Assembly: GCF_002086795.1 (NCBI RefSeq)
Contig: NZ_MVIM01000005.1
Span: forward strand, 62,001 to 126,000
Direction: 5' to 3'
DNA: 64,000 nt
DNA from: Mycolicibacterium tusciae
GTDB taxonomy: Bacteria; Actinomycetota; Actinomycetes; Mycobacteriales; Mycobacteriaceae
The first letter of the stretch is position 1; each line of letters starts with the position of its first letter. Below the pieces are notes generated by a model. It made no database searches. It saw nothing but the letters and a program-made list of their open reading frames with translations, and was not told the DNA's origin. Positions 1 through 7,801 of the stretch are shown here, one piece after another. Both the position numbers and the translations under genes were made by a program.

Positions 1-141
1 ACGTCCGGCGAACCGGCCCAACTCCGGGGAGTACCACGTGCCCTCGGTCGTGATCGTGCTCGCCACCCCAATAGGGTCTCGCCGAGACGCGGCATCGGCA
101 TACCGGTGGACGAGACTTCGGATTACCTGCTCATCACTCAT
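1..141 (-). CDS. SnoaL/NTF2-like protein, 5' part only
   Basis: Only the first 47 codons lie in the window; the gene runs off the left edge. The translation starts MSDEQVIRSLVHRYADAASR and continues with a stretch ending in EGTWYSPELGRFAGR. This resembles the first helix and strand of the SnoaL-like / nuclear-transport-factor-2 fold, which covers small cone-shaped dimeric proteins that act as isomerases, hydratases or ligand-binding proteins. The ATG at 141 overlaps the stop of the upstream TetR gene by 8 nt, so the two are translationally coupled and probably co-transcribed. The family assignment rests on a short stretch and no catalytic residue can be checked. The substrate is unknown. Confidence 0.6.
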   Translation of the reverse strand, partial: MSDEQVIRSLVHRYADAASRRDPIGVASTITTEGTWYSPELGRFAGR

Positions 142-736
142 GTGAGACAACGTCATCGGGGATGCCGAGCATGCGGCTGGTCATTTGCTTCAGCTGGGCG
201 CGCAATGTCTCGCCATCGACGTCGGCGAGCAGCGGATGCATGACGGCGACGCTGATCGCGCTCGAGAGCATCGCCGCATGCAGACGCGCCTCGACGCCGC
301 CCTCCGTGCCGAGCAGCGCGGCGTAGAGACGCTCGATGAATCGCTGAAACGGTTCGTACTCCGCCTGCAGGCGGATGATGACCGGATCGAACATCGGGAC
401 GCGGAAGGCATCGCGGCGGTCGATCGCCTGCTCGACCATCCGGTCGAGCAGCACCGCCCGCGCCCGCAACGGATGACCTTCGGCCTCGGCGGCTTCCAGC
501 ACATCCTCGAGCTTGCTCATCTCCCGCTCGGTGAGGGCGATGACGATCTCTTCCTTCGTCTTGAACTGGCGGTACACCGCCGCCTTCGTCACGCCCATCT
601 CGTCGGCGATCATCTGCAACGAGGTTCCGCTGACGCCGCGCTCGGCGATCAGCTTCAACGCCGCATCGAGAACGCGGGTCTGGGCGGCGGTGCGGGTGAT
701 CTCGCTGAACTTGAGGCCATCCTGTGTGGACGTCAC
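134..736 (-). CDS. TetR-family transcriptional regulator
   Basis: A 200-residue repressor. The N-terminal helix-turn-helix (residues about 15-60) contains the typical GTSLQMIADEMGVTKAAVYR recognition region. The C-terminal ligand domain is mostly helical with no clear similarity to a known ligand class. I chose the GTG at 736 (protein MTSTQDGLKFSE) because a longer reading in this frame would run into the upstream TetR gene. The 16-bp palindrome at 747-762 lies 10 nt upstream of this start. The identical palindrome occurs again at 2804-2819 in front of the membrane operon at 2871-5295. The protein is therefore probably autoregulated and also controls that operon. It is coupled to the downstream SnoaL-like gene. 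Confidence 0.88.
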   Translation of the reverse strand: MTSTQDGLKFSEITRTAAQTRVLDAALKLIAERGVSGTSLQMIADEMGVTKAAVYRQFKTKEEIVIALTEREMSKLEDVLEAAEAEGHPLRARAVLLDRMVEQAIDRRDAFRVPMFDPVIIRLQAEYEPFQRFIERLYAALLGTEGGVEARLHAAMLSSAISVAVMHPLLADVDGETLRAQLKQMTSRMLGIPDDVVSHE

Positions 737-746
737 ATCGACGAGG

Positions 747-762
747 GTAGCCGATCGGCTAC
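747..762. promoter_or_regulatory. Palindromic TetR operator, copy 1
   Basis: GTAGCCGATCGGCTAC is a perfect 16-bp palindrome. It lies between the two TetR genes, 10 nt upstream of the start at 736, and overlaps the stop codon of the other TetR gene (759-761). The same 16 bases recur at 2804-2819. A perfect palindrome beside a tetR start is the usual autoregulatory arrangement. Confidence 0.75.
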
Positions 763-1445
763 TTCGACGACCGTTTTGAAGTCGACCGCGACGGGACGAA
801 AACCGTCTCGGCGAGCATGCGGCGACACCATGCGCGGTAGGCGTCGACGCTCCACCCGTCGCGGTGGACGATCCGCAGGTAGGTCTCGACGCTGCAGACC
901 ACCGCCGCAGTTTCGACCAGTTCGTCGAAGGGCACATCGACACGGATCCACTCTCGGTCGCCGAGGGCGCCGAGTACCCGGTGAAATTGGCTGTTGATGC
1001 TCGCGATCAGGGCATCGAGATATCGCTCGAGTTCGGGGTCTGCGTTGGCGCCGCCGAAGAGTGCAGGCGCCAACCGCGCGGTCCGCTGGTGGATGACCAC
1101 CGCGGCCTCCGCAAGGTAGTCCAATGCCTCGTCAAGGTCGGCGATCTCCAGCAGGCGGCGGCCGATGTCGAGGTTCAAGACACTCTCTTCACCGGCCACG
1201 CCGACCGCGGAGTACTCGACCGCGGCGATCAGCAGCGCGGCCTTCGGGCCCTGTCCCTGAACGGTTTCGGCGGACACCCCGGCGGCCGCGGCGATCTTCG
1301 CGAGTGTCGTGCGCGCGTACCCGTCGGCGGCGAACAGTTCAGCGGCCGCGGCGAACACCCGCGACCGCGTCGCCTCCGCCTGCTGCTGCCGCAGTCGCGA
1401 TCGGTACGCCCGCGAGGGCTGAGCGGATATTGACTTGGGTGACAC
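759..1445 (-). CDS. TetR-family transcriptional regulator
   Basis: About 228 residues. The helix-turn-helix lies at about residues 15-60 (TRSRVFAAAAELFAADGYAR, then TLAKIAAAAGVSAETVQGQG). The usual Tyr of the recognition helix (VYxxF) is replaced by VQGQG, which is unusual but occurs in this family. I chose the GTG at 1445 (MSPKSISAQPSRAYRSRLRQ) because the longer ATG at 1514 would overlap the divergent glycosyltransferase start at 1498. It is divergent from that glycosyltransferase with a 52-bp gap, so it probably regulates it. It lies 22 nt upstream of the second TetR gene and is probably co-transcribed with it. The start codon is uncertain. Confidence 0.82.
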   Translation of the reverse strand: MSPKSISAQPSRAYRSRLRQQQAEATRSRVFAAAAELFAADGYARTTLAKIAAAAGVSAETVQGQGPKAALLIAAVEYSAVGVAGEESVLNLDIGRRLLEIADLDEALDYLAEAAVVIHQRTARLAPALFGGANADPELERYLDALIASINSQFHRVLGALGDREWIRVDVPFDELVETAAVVCSVETYLRIVHRDGWSVDAYRAWCRRMLAETVFVPSRSTSKRSSK

Positions 1446-1497
1446 AGTAATGAATACTACACCACCATAGTCATTCGCCGATTGGGCGGGGGGAACA

Positions 1498-2796
1498 ATG
1501 TCATCGATCGTCATCGTCAGCTTCCCCGCGCACGGTCATGTGGCGCCGCTGTTGACGGTCGCCGAGAACTTCGTCAATCGTGGCGACCACGTCCGATTTG
1601 TCACCGGTGCACTGTTCGCCGACAAGGTCGCCGCCACGGGCGCGACCTTCGTGCAGGTCCATCCCGACGCCGACTTCGACGACACGCCGCTGAGTGAGCG
1701 GTTTCCCGAACGCGCGCGGTTGAAGGGGCCCAGTGCGGCTGCGCACGATATCGAGCACGTCTTCGCCAAGCCCGTCAAGTATCAGTACGCCACGATTACG
1801 GCGGCGCTCGCGGCGCAACCCGCCGACGTCGTGATCGCCGACCCGGTTTCCCTTGGGGCGGCGTTCCTTTTGCGGGACCCACGGCCGGTGCGGCCGGCGG
1901 TAATCATGTGCGGAATTATTCCCCTTCCCCTCGAGAGCCCTGACACCGCGCCGTACGGCATGGGTCTGCCGCCTGCACGATTTCTGAATCGGCCGCGAAA
2001 TAGGCTGTTGGCCAGAGTGAATCGCCGGGTTCTGCGGCGACCGTTCAACGTCATCAACGACCAGCACATTGAGGTGCATGGCTGCCCGTGGCCAACCACG
2101 CTGATGGACTGGGGCCGTCACGCCGATGCGCTCGTGCAATTCACGGTTCCATCTTTCGAATATCCAATGTCCGATGCGCCCGACAACCTCCGCTTCGTGG
2201 GACCGTTGTCCGCCAACGGGTCCCAGGCTCCACTGCCCGGATGGTGGTCCGATCTCGATGACACGCGCCCCGTCGTGCACGTCACCCAGGGCACGGTCGC
2301 CAATACCGATTACGACCAAGCGATAACGCCGACGCTGCGTGCGCTCGCCGACCAGGATCTGTTGGTTGTCGTCGCGACGGGCGGCCGTCCCGTTGAGACG
2401 TTGCCGCCGCTGCCCGCCAACGCCCGTGCGGCGAGTTTCCTTCCCTACGATGAATTGTTGCCGCGTACTTCGGTTTTCGTGACCAACGGCGGATACGGCG
2501 GAGTCCAGTACGCGCTGCGCTACGGGGTGCCGATCGTCGCCACCGGCGGGAAAGAGGACAAGCCCGCGGTCGGTGCCCGCATCGCATGGTCGGGTGTCGG
2601 GCGGCGGATCAGAGCCGAACACCCGACGCCGAAGGCCACCCGTCGAGCCATCCTGGACGTCCTGAACGGCGCGCGCTATCGCCGGGCCAGCAGTCGCGTC
2701 GCGGCGGACATGGCCGCAGCACCCGGCTTCGCCGGCCTCGCCGACATCGTCGATCGGCTCGTCGCTGCATCGGAGGCCGAGACCACCCAGCATTGA
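1498..2796 (+). CDS. Glycosyltransferase, UGT/MGT type (GT1 family)
   Basis: A 432-residue GT-B fold glycosyltransferase of the UDP-glucuronosyl/macrolide glycosyltransferase type. The N-terminal acceptor domain starts SSIVIVSFPAHGHVAPLLTV, with the conserved HGHVAP loop. The C-terminal nucleotide-sugar half has VTQGTVAN near residue 265 and the donor-binding stretch FVTNGGYGGVQYALRYGVP, followed by KEDKPAVGARI. Members transfer a hexose from a nucleotide sugar to small hydrophobic acceptors such as phenols, sterols or antibiotics; the acceptor here cannot be told. The ATG is preceded by GGGGGGAAC as ribosome-binding site. It is divergent from a TetR gene. Its end lies just before the operators of the next operon, which therefore probably has its own promoter. 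Confidence 0.9.
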   Translation: MSSIVIVSFPAHGHVAPLLTVAENFVNRGDHVRFVTGALFADKVAATGATFVQVHPDADFDDTPLSERFPERARLKGPSAAAHDIEHVFAKPVKYQYATITAALAAQPADVVIADPVSLGAAFLLRDPRPVRPAVIMCGIIPLPLESPDTAPYGMGLPPARFLNRPRNRLLARVNRRVLRRPFNVINDQHIEVHGCPWPTTLMDWGRHADALVQFTVPSFEYPMSDAPDNLRFVGPLSANGSQAPLPGWWSDLDDTRPVVHVTQGTVANTDYDQAITPTLRALADQDLLVVVATGGRPVETLPPLPANARAASFLPYDELLPRTSVFVTNGGYGGVQYALRYGVPIVATGGKEDKPAVGARIAWSGVGRRIRAEHPTPKATRRAILDVLNGARYRRASSRVAADMAAAPGFAGLADIVDRLVAASEAETTQH

Positions 2797-2803
2797 CCAT
2801 CAA

Positions 2804-2846
2804 GTAGCCGATCGGCTACCGTGTCGGTTGCCGATCGGCAACCGAC
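2804..2846. promoter_or_regulatory. Two tandem TetR operators in front of the membrane operon
   Basis: Site 1 (2804-2819) is GTAGCCGATCGGCTAC, identical to the palindrome at 747-762. Site 2 (2823-2846) is a perfect 24-bp palindrome with core TTGCCGATCGGCAA, differing from site 1 mainly in the A/T pair. A weak promoter can be placed around site 1: TTGACC at 2793-2798 and TACCGT at 2817-2822, spacer 18. A repressor bound here would block it. The first gene starts 24 nt after site 2. Confidence 0.72.
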
Positions 2847-2870
2847 GCTTTGCATGGGATGGGATCAACG

Positions 2871-3578
2871 ATGAGACAACGTGACGGTGAGTTGATCCTC
2901 TTCTGGACGTTGCCGGTGGTGGCCATCATCTGGGTGTCGGCGTTTCTGCTCTTTCCCGGCTTCCTGCACCCGATGTCGCCCACCATGTCCGCAGAAGAGG
3001 TCGCGAGCTTCTATCGAGACGAGACCGCGCGGATCCGGTACAGCATGATCCTGTTCAACTGGTTTGGCGTCGGTCTGATCCCGATCGTGATCCTCGTGGC
3101 GATGCAGATCCGCCGGATGGCGCACCGCACGCCGATCCTGTCCTACAGCCTGATCGCCTGCGCGGGTGGACCGCCCGCGCTGTTCCTGATCGCGAACATG
3201 TTCTGGCTGCTCGGTTCGTTCCGGCCGGAACGTGCGCCGGAACTGACCCAGTTGTTGAACGATCTCGCGTGGCTCACGTTCACCGTTCTCGTGCCCTACC
3301 TGATCGCGCAATGCCTCCTGCTGGCGCTGGCGATCTACTGGGACCACCAGGAGCATCCGGTCTTCAAACCGTGGGTGGCACACGTCAATCTCCTCATCGC
3401 GATCGCGTTGGCCCCCGCGGCCTTCACCGCGCTGGCGTCCACCGGTCCGCTTGCGTGGGACGGCCTGTTGTCGTTCTGGGTCAAGAACATCGCGATCTTC
3501 GTCTGGATCGTCGTCATGGGAATCGTTCTGGGGCAGACGATTCAGCGGCAGCGCGCGCAGGATCTGGTCGACGCATGA
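2871..3578 (+). CDS. Multi-pass membrane protein of unknown function
   Basis: About 235 residues with roughly six hydrophobic segments: near residues 10-30, 55-80, 90-115, 130-155, 170-190 and 205-225. Between the first two is a short polar stretch, SPTMSAEEVASFYRDETARI. It has no recognisable catalytic motif. Mycobacterial proteins of this general look are found beside orphan cytochrome-oxidase-like subunits. I chose the ATG at 2871; in-frame TTG 2850 and ATG 2859 are alternatives, with 2850 close to the second operator. It overlaps the next gene by ATGA and heads a four-gene operon under the palindromic operators at 2804-2846. It shares length and topology with the following membrane protein. 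The function is unknown. Confidence 0.8.
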   Translation: MRQRDGELILFWTLPVVAIIWVSAFLLFPGFLHPMSPTMSAEEVASFYRDETARIRYSMILFNWFGVGLIPIVILVAMQIRRMAHRTPILSYSLIACAGGPPALFLIANMFWLLGSFRPERAPELTQLLNDLAWLTFTVLVPYLIAQCLLLALAIYWDHQEHPVFKPWVAHVNLLIAIALAPAAFTALASTGPLAWDGLLSFWVKNIAIFVWIVVMGIVLGQTIQRQRAQDLVDA

Positions 3579-4411
3579 GCACCGCGACCGCGCCGTTGAC
3601 TGCGCCGGATCCGCCCGCCGACTCACGGGTGAGCAAGCTGTTGTGGAATTTTCGCTACCACCCCAAACGCGAATTGTGGTTCGCGTGGTGGGTGATGGTG
3701 GTCTTCTACCAGCTCTACGGGGTGCTGTTCTTCTTCGTCACCCGCGTGCAGCCGCCGCCCAGTCCCGCGTGGGACACGCCGACGGTCGTGCGATGGTTCG
3801 ATGCCCACGATCAGGGAATCCTTGTCGGATTCGCTGTCGTGTTCCTGATCTCGGGTATGTGCGCGCCGATGAATGCCATCCTCGCGTACTCGATGCGTCG
3901 GATGTCGGTGAGTCGGCTGTTCGCGTACTCGTATCTGATCATCTACTCGCTGGCCGCCGTCCCCGGCATGTTGGTGATGGCCATCGCGATGACGGCCGCC
4001 GCCCTTCGACCCGACCGTGACCCCGAGATCATCGCCTGGCTATACGATTTCGCGTTCCTGTCGTTCAGCGGAACCATGGGTGTGTTCATGATCGGCTCGC
4101 TGGTGTGGATGGTGGCCGTCCTGATCGACAAGAACCGGGTCTTCCCGAAATGGTTCGGTTATCTCAGCCTCTGCAACGCCCTGACCGAAGTCGTCGTCGC
4201 GCCGGCGTGGATCTTCCAGCGCGGCGCCTTCGCGTGGAACGGCGCCATCGCGTGGTGGATCAACATGGTGGTGTTCGTGCTCTACACCGGCGTGTTCATC
4301 GTCCTGTTGCGCAAGATGATCGAACGTGAGGATTTCGGCACCGGACCACTTCCCGACCTTGCGGACAAGGGTGCGGCAGCGCAGACGGATTCCGTGGAGG
4401 CCGTCCGATGA
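3575..4411 (+). CDS. Multi-pass membrane protein of unknown function
   Basis: A 278-residue membrane protein with about six transmembrane stretches. The soluble N-terminus contains NFRYHPKRELWFAWWVMVVF just before the first membrane segment. The gene starts at ATG 3575, overlapping the previous stop, and ends overlapping the start of the subunit III-like gene. This tight coupling suggests the four products form one membrane complex. I see no heme-ligand pattern or enzyme motif. It may be a distant relative of the preceding gene product, with a similar layout of a long first extracytoplasmic loop and paired helices, but this cannot be proved by eye. Confidence 0.8.
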   Translation: MSTATAPLTAPDPPADSRVSKLLWNFRYHPKRELWFAWWVMVVFYQLYGVLFFFVTRVQPPPSPAWDTPTVVRWFDAHDQGILVGFAVVFLISGMCAPMNAILAYSMRRMSVSRLFAYSYLIIYSLAAVPGMLVMAIAMTAAALRPDRDPEIIAWLYDFAFLSFSGTMGVFMIGSLVWMVAVLIDKNRVFPKWFGYLSLCNALTEVVVAPAWIFQRGAFAWNGAIAWWINMVVFVLYTGVFIVLLRKMIEREDFGTGPLPDLADKGAAAQTDSVEAVR

Positions 4412-4995
4412 CGAACCTCGCTGAGCCGCACACCGAGGAGAACCCGGCGAAGTTCGTGCCGGGGCAGCCGGACATGTGGATGTTCGTGCTTTTCGAATCC
4501 CTTCTGTTCACGGGCTACTTCTCGGTGTATCTGGTGTCCCGGACCCAGAACGAGGCACTGTTTCTGCAGTCCCAGTCGGATCTGGATCTGCGTATCGGAA
4601 TCGTCAACACGATTGCCTTGCTGTTGAGTTCGTGGGCGATCGCGCGGTGCGTCCAGGCCTCTCGGGCGGGCGATTACCGGTCGGCATTGATCAACGCCTT
4701 CGTCACGGTCTTCTTCGGGCTCGTCTTTCTGGCGTCCAAGATTCTCGAGTGGATCAAGGAGATCCGATTGGCGAACACGTTCACCAGTGACGAGTTCTTC
4801 CAACACTATTTCTTCCTGACGTCGATTCACTGCATCCACGTGCTGATCGGCTTCGTCGTGCTGGGCGTCGTCGTCTACCAGTTGTGGAGTCCTGCCCGGC
4901 GCTCGCAGCAGCTCGTCGAAACGGGTGCGACGTACTGGCACACCGTCGATTTCCTGTGGGTTCTGATATTTGCGTTGCTCTACGTCGTGAGGTGA
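4408..4995 (+). CDS. Cytochrome c oxidase subunit III-like protein (NorE type)
   Basis: A 195-residue, five-helix member of the subunit III family. Helix starts are visible at MWMFVLFESLLFTGYFSVYL, at RIGIVNTIALLLSSWAIARC and at the signature HCIHVLIGFVVLGVVVYQLW. The last helix (YWHTVDFLWVLIFALLYVVR) is the typical C-terminus of this family. Subunit III has no redox centre and stabilises the catalytic subunit. Short NorE-like forms also occur with nitric oxide reductases. Here no subunit I or II, nor a NorB-like gene, lies nearby; the partners are two unknown membrane proteins and a subunit IV-like protein. Known homologues make the fold assignment firm, while the physiological role is open. 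Confidence 0.88.
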   Translation: MTNLAEPHTEENPAKFVPGQPDMWMFVLFESLLFTGYFSVYLVSRTQNEALFLQSQSDLDLRIGIVNTIALLLSSWAIARCVQASRAGDYRSALINAFVTVFFGLVFLASKILEWIKEIRLANTFTSDEFFQHYFFLTSIHCIHVLIGFVVLGVVVYQLWSPARRSQQLVETGATYWHTVDFLWVLIFALLYVVR

Positions 4996-4998
4996 TTT

Positions 4999-5295
4999 GT
5001 GAGTACCACGTTCAACAAGCGACTGCTGATCGTGTGGCTGATCCTGACGTCGATGACACTCGCCTACGTCTGGATCGACCACACCGCCGACGAGAACGGG
5101 ACCTTGAAGGCCAGCACCGTGGTCACGGTCAGCGCGCTCGTGATCGCCCTCGTCAAGGTGCGCATCATCTTCCGCGAGTTCATGGAAGTGCGACACGCGC
5201 CGCCGCTTCTCTGCCGGCTGACCGACGGCTGGGTCGTCCTGATCGGTGTGTGCCTGATGGGCAGTTACTTCGTCGGCTCAGCGATCGCCGGCTGA
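4999..5295 (+). CDS. Cytochrome c oxidase subunit IV-like protein (NorF type)
   Basis: A 98-residue small membrane protein with three hydrophobic segments (about residues 6-25, 38-55 and 72-95). It matches the prokaryotic cytochrome c oxidase subunit IV family: a TLAYVWIDH stretch in the first helix, a second helix leading into KVRIIFREFMEVRHAPPLL, and a last helix ending in MGSYFVGSAIAG. It starts at GTG 4999, three bases after the stop of the subunit III-like gene. Subunits III and IV of this short type are commonly found as a pair (NorE/NorF-like). The operon ends here, with a convergent gene 22 nt downstream. Confidence 0.82.
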   Translation: MSTTFNKRLLIVWLILTSMTLAYVWIDHTADENGTLKASTVVTVSALVIALVKVRIIFREFMEVRHAPPLLCRLTDGWVVLIGVCLMGSYFVGSAIAG

Positions 5296-5317
5296 CTTCC
5301 TGCGTCTGCTGCTCGCG

Positions 5318-6925
5318 CTAAGAACTGCGGGCCGAGACCGCCAGCCCCGCCCGATACCCGAACACCATGGCGGGGCCCAGCGTCCCGCCCGCGCCGCCGT
5401 ACGCCTTGCCGGTCGCGCCCGCCATCGCATTACCCGCCGCGAAGAGGCCCGGAATGGCCGCGCCGCTGACGTGCAGCACCCGCCCGTCGCGGTCGGTGCG
5501 CGGACCGCCCTTGGTGCCCATCGCACCGATGGATACCGGGACGGCGTAATACGGGGGAGTGTCGATGGGGCCAAGGGTCTTACCCGCAGAGGTGGTGGCC
5601 AAGGCGTCACCCCAGTAGCCGTCGTAAGCGCTCGAGCCGCGGCCGAAGTCGGGATCCTGTTCGTGGGCGACGTTGTCGTTCCACGCCGCGAGCGTGGCCG
5701 CCAGGCCGTCCGCGTCGATACCCGTCTTCTCGCCGAGCTCGGTGAGATCGGCCGAGGGCGCGAACCAGTCCGGCGCCTCCTCCTCGGGCAGTACGCCCAG
5801 GAACCCGTATCGCTTGAAGTGCTGTGAGTCGAAAACGATCCACGCCGGATCGTTGGCATAGCCGAGCTTCGGGTCGAGGAAGTGGAACGGCCCGGCCATC
5901 GAGTTGTACTCGCCTGCCTCGTTGAGGAAGCGCTTGCCCGCACGGTTCACGATGATGCTTCTGGGCCGGGTGCGTTCGAGCCGCACGCTGCGGCTGCGCG
6001 GGTGTCCTTCGAAGGTATCGCCGGGCAGCTGCACGATCGGCACCCACCACGCCTCGGCCATATTGGCCAGGTCGGCGCCGTGTGCCATGGCCATACGCAG
6101 GCCGTCCCCGGTGTTGTTCGGCGGGGACACCGCGCCGCGCATCGGGCCGCGCAGGTACGCCTCGACCAGCTTCTGATCCCATTCGAACCCCCCCGTGCCG
6201 AGTACCACGCCGCGGCGCGCGCGAACATTGAACTCGCCGTCGCCCTGCGTGATTCGTACGCCGGTGATACCCAACGCATCGGCGAACAGCTCGACGGCGC
6301 GCGCGTTCGTGTGTGGCGCGATGCCCAGGTCGAGCAGACCCTTCAGCAGGCCGGAGACCAGTGCCGTGCCAGCCACGCAGTAGTCACCAGAATCTTCGTC
6401 AACCGATGCATGAATGCGCGCGCGTGTCTCGGCGTCGATCCCGACATTGCTGAAGTCGGCGGGGAATGACGTGACGCGTTCACTCCACTCGCCGAGCCGC
6501 GACCGGTCGAAGGGTTTGGCGTTCAGCGACCGTCCGCCCGACGGGCGTCCACCGGGGAGTTCGGGCTTGTAGTCCGGGAACCCCTCGGCAACCTCGAACT
6601 GCAACTCACTGTGCGCCTCGACGAAGTCGAGCATCTCCGGCCCGGTGCGGACGAACGTGTCCACCATGTCGTCGTCCATGAAGCCGAGCGACTGCGCACG
6701 CAGGTAGCTCATCGCATCCTCGACCGTCAGCTCACCCTCGGCCGCGCGGTCATGCGCCGGAATCCAGATGATGCCACCGGAAACCGCTGTCGTACCGCCT
6801 ACGGTCGCGGCTTTTTCGTACACCTCCACCGAGGCCCCGTTGACCGCCGCCGTCAGCGCCGACGTGAGACCGGCGCCGCCACTACCCAGCACGACGACGT
6901 CGACCTCATGATCCCAATTGATCAC
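5318..6925 (-). CDS. FAD-dependent dehydrogenase, KstD / fumarate-reductase type
   Basis: A 535-residue flavoprotein. The dinucleotide-binding site is VVVLGSGGAGLTSALTAAVN near residues 10-29, followed by EVYEKAATVGGTTAVSGGII, the flavin-proximal signature of 3-ketosteroid delta1-dehydrogenases and their relatives. The C-terminus has PPYYAVPVSIGAMGTKGG and GNAMAGATGKAYGGAGGTLG, which also fit that family, including the Tyr that helps polarise the substrate carbonyl. The enzyme probably introduces a C=C double bond next to a ketone. It lies 23 nt downstream of the IclR gene and is likely co-transcribed with it. A paralogue lies in the divergent operon at 11236-12996, so two such steps may be needed for one substrate. 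Confidence 0.88.
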   Translation of the reverse strand: MINWDHEVDVVVLGSGGAGLTSALTAAVNGASVEVYEKAATVGGTTAVSGGIIWIPAHDRAAEGELTVEDAMSYLRAQSLGFMDDDMVDTFVRTGPEMLDFVEAHSELQFEVAEGFPDYKPELPGGRPSGGRSLNAKPFDRSRLGEWSERVTSFPADFSNVGIDAETRARIHASVDEDSGDYCVAGTALVSGLLKGLLDLGIAPHTNARAVELFADALGITGVRITQGDGEFNVRARRGVVLGTGGFEWDQKLVEAYLRGPMRGAVSPPNNTGDGLRMAMAHGADLANMAEAWWVPIVQLPGDTFEGHPRSRSVRLERTRPRSIIVNRAGKRFLNEAGEYNSMAGPFHFLDPKLGYANDPAWIVFDSQHFKRYGFLGVLPEEEAPDWFAPSADLTELGEKTGIDADGLAATLAAWNDNVAHEQDPDFGRGSSAYDGYWGDALATTSAGKTLGPIDTPPYYAVPVSIGAMGTKGGPRTDRDGRVLHVSGAAIPGLFAAGNAMAGATGKAYGGAGGTLGPAMVFGYRAGLAVSARSS

Positions 6926-6948
6926 GTGCTCAATCCTTTCGGCGATCC

Positions 6949-7662
6949 TCAGGAAAGGATCGCGGACAATTCGTTGGCCGCCCTGATCACCGCGTCCTTA
7001 CCGTTCATCACCACGTCCTCGCGGTGCGAGATGAGGTTGATGCAGGTGGGCGGCGACGGCGGTTGTCTGCGTACCGGCACGGCCAGGCCGTAGGTGTTCG
7101 GCTCGACCTCGCCGTGGGTGATCACCCAACCCTGTTGCCGCGTCTGGGAAACCAGATCGCGTTCACCGGGTCGCGGCGGCATGCTCGCCAGCAGCGCGAG
7201 CCCGGCGGCGCCGCGGTCCAGCGGGTACCGGCTGCCCTCGTGGAAGGACAGTTGGTAGTACACATTCGTCGGCACGATGACCGCGATGGCCACCTGTTGA
7301 TCACCCTCGGCGACGAGCAGCGACACCGTGCTGCCGAGTTCGTCCGCCAGCGCGCGGAGGGTGGGCAGGCTCAGCTGGCGTAAGTGGTTGTCAAACGATG
7401 CGCCGAGCACCGCGAGCGCTGCGGCCGCACGGTAACGGCCGTCGTCACCCTTGGCTACGAGCCGGTACTGAGACAGCGTGGACAGCAGGCGATACGCGAT
7501 TGTGCGGTGCACGCCGATGTCGTCGGCGACCTGCTGAGCGGTCAGACCGGATCGGGACGTCGCGACCAACTGCAGTGCGGCCAAACCCCTCGCCAACGTC
7601 TGCGAGCCGGGCGCACCCGTCGGTGCGGCATTGGGGCTCGCCCCGCCGACCGAATCAGACAT
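6949..7662 (-). CDS. IclR-family regulator (MhpR-like position)
   Basis: About 237 residues. The N-terminal winged helix-turn-helix is at about residues 20-80 (LARGLAALQLVATSRSGLTA followed by QQVADDIGVHRTIAYRLLST). A C-terminal IclR ligand-binding domain follows. In E. coli the mhp operon is also controlled by an IclR-family protein. Here the gene is divergent from an operon encoding MhpC-, MhpA- and MhpB-like enzymes, so it is probably the activator or repressor of that pathway. I chose ATG 7662 (MSDSVGGASP); an ATG at 7695 would add 11 residues. A 17-bp inverted repeat at 7765-7781 in the divergent gap is the likely binding site. Confidence 0.88.
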   Translation of the reverse strand: MSDSVGGASPNAAPTGAPGSQTLARGLAALQLVATSRSGLTAQQVADDIGVHRTIAYRLLSTLSQYRLVAKGDDGRYRAAAALAVLGASFDNHLRQLSLPTLRALADELGSTVSLLVAEGDQQVAIAVIVPTNVYYQLSFHEGSRYPLDRGAAGLALLASMPPRPGERDLVSQTRQQGWVITHGEVEPNTYGLAVPVRRQPPSPPTCINLISHREDVVMNGKDAVIRAANELSAILS

Positions 7663-7764
7663 GGCGTCTACCTGACTTTCCTTGACATCTACCACTCATG
7701 AGAGTGATGCTCTGACTATAGTGCACATGTATGTGCGATAAATGAGCACATCGCTTACAAGATA

Positions 7765-7781
7765 CGAGAATCGAATTCTCG
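7765..7781. promoter_or_regulatory. Inverted repeat between iclR and the mhp-type operon
   Basis: CGAGAATCGAATTCTCG has 7-bp arms (7765-7771 and 7775-7781) and a 3-bp spacer. It lies 20 nt upstream of the GTG at 7802 in the only divergent gap of this gene set, so it is a good candidate operator for the IclR protein. A TATAGT hexamer at 7717-7722 is a possible -10 box on the + strand, but no convincing -35 box accompanies it. Confidence 0.6.
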
Positions 7782-7801
7782 CAGTCAAGAGAGGTTGACG
7801 A

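Noticed and set aside
185..997. Long + strand reading frame opposite the TetR genes
   Set aside because: It is the complement of two well-supported TetR genes. The translation is rich in Arg and His with no domain, as is usual for shadow frames in high-GC DNA.
1446..1497. ACTA...TAGT pairing in the glycosyltransferase/TetR gap as an operator
   Set aside because: The arms match over only 4 bases, too weak to list as a site.
7682..7687. TTGACA near the iclR start as a -35 box
   Set aside because: No -10 box at 16-18 bp on the + strand; the nearest TATAGT is about 30 bp away.
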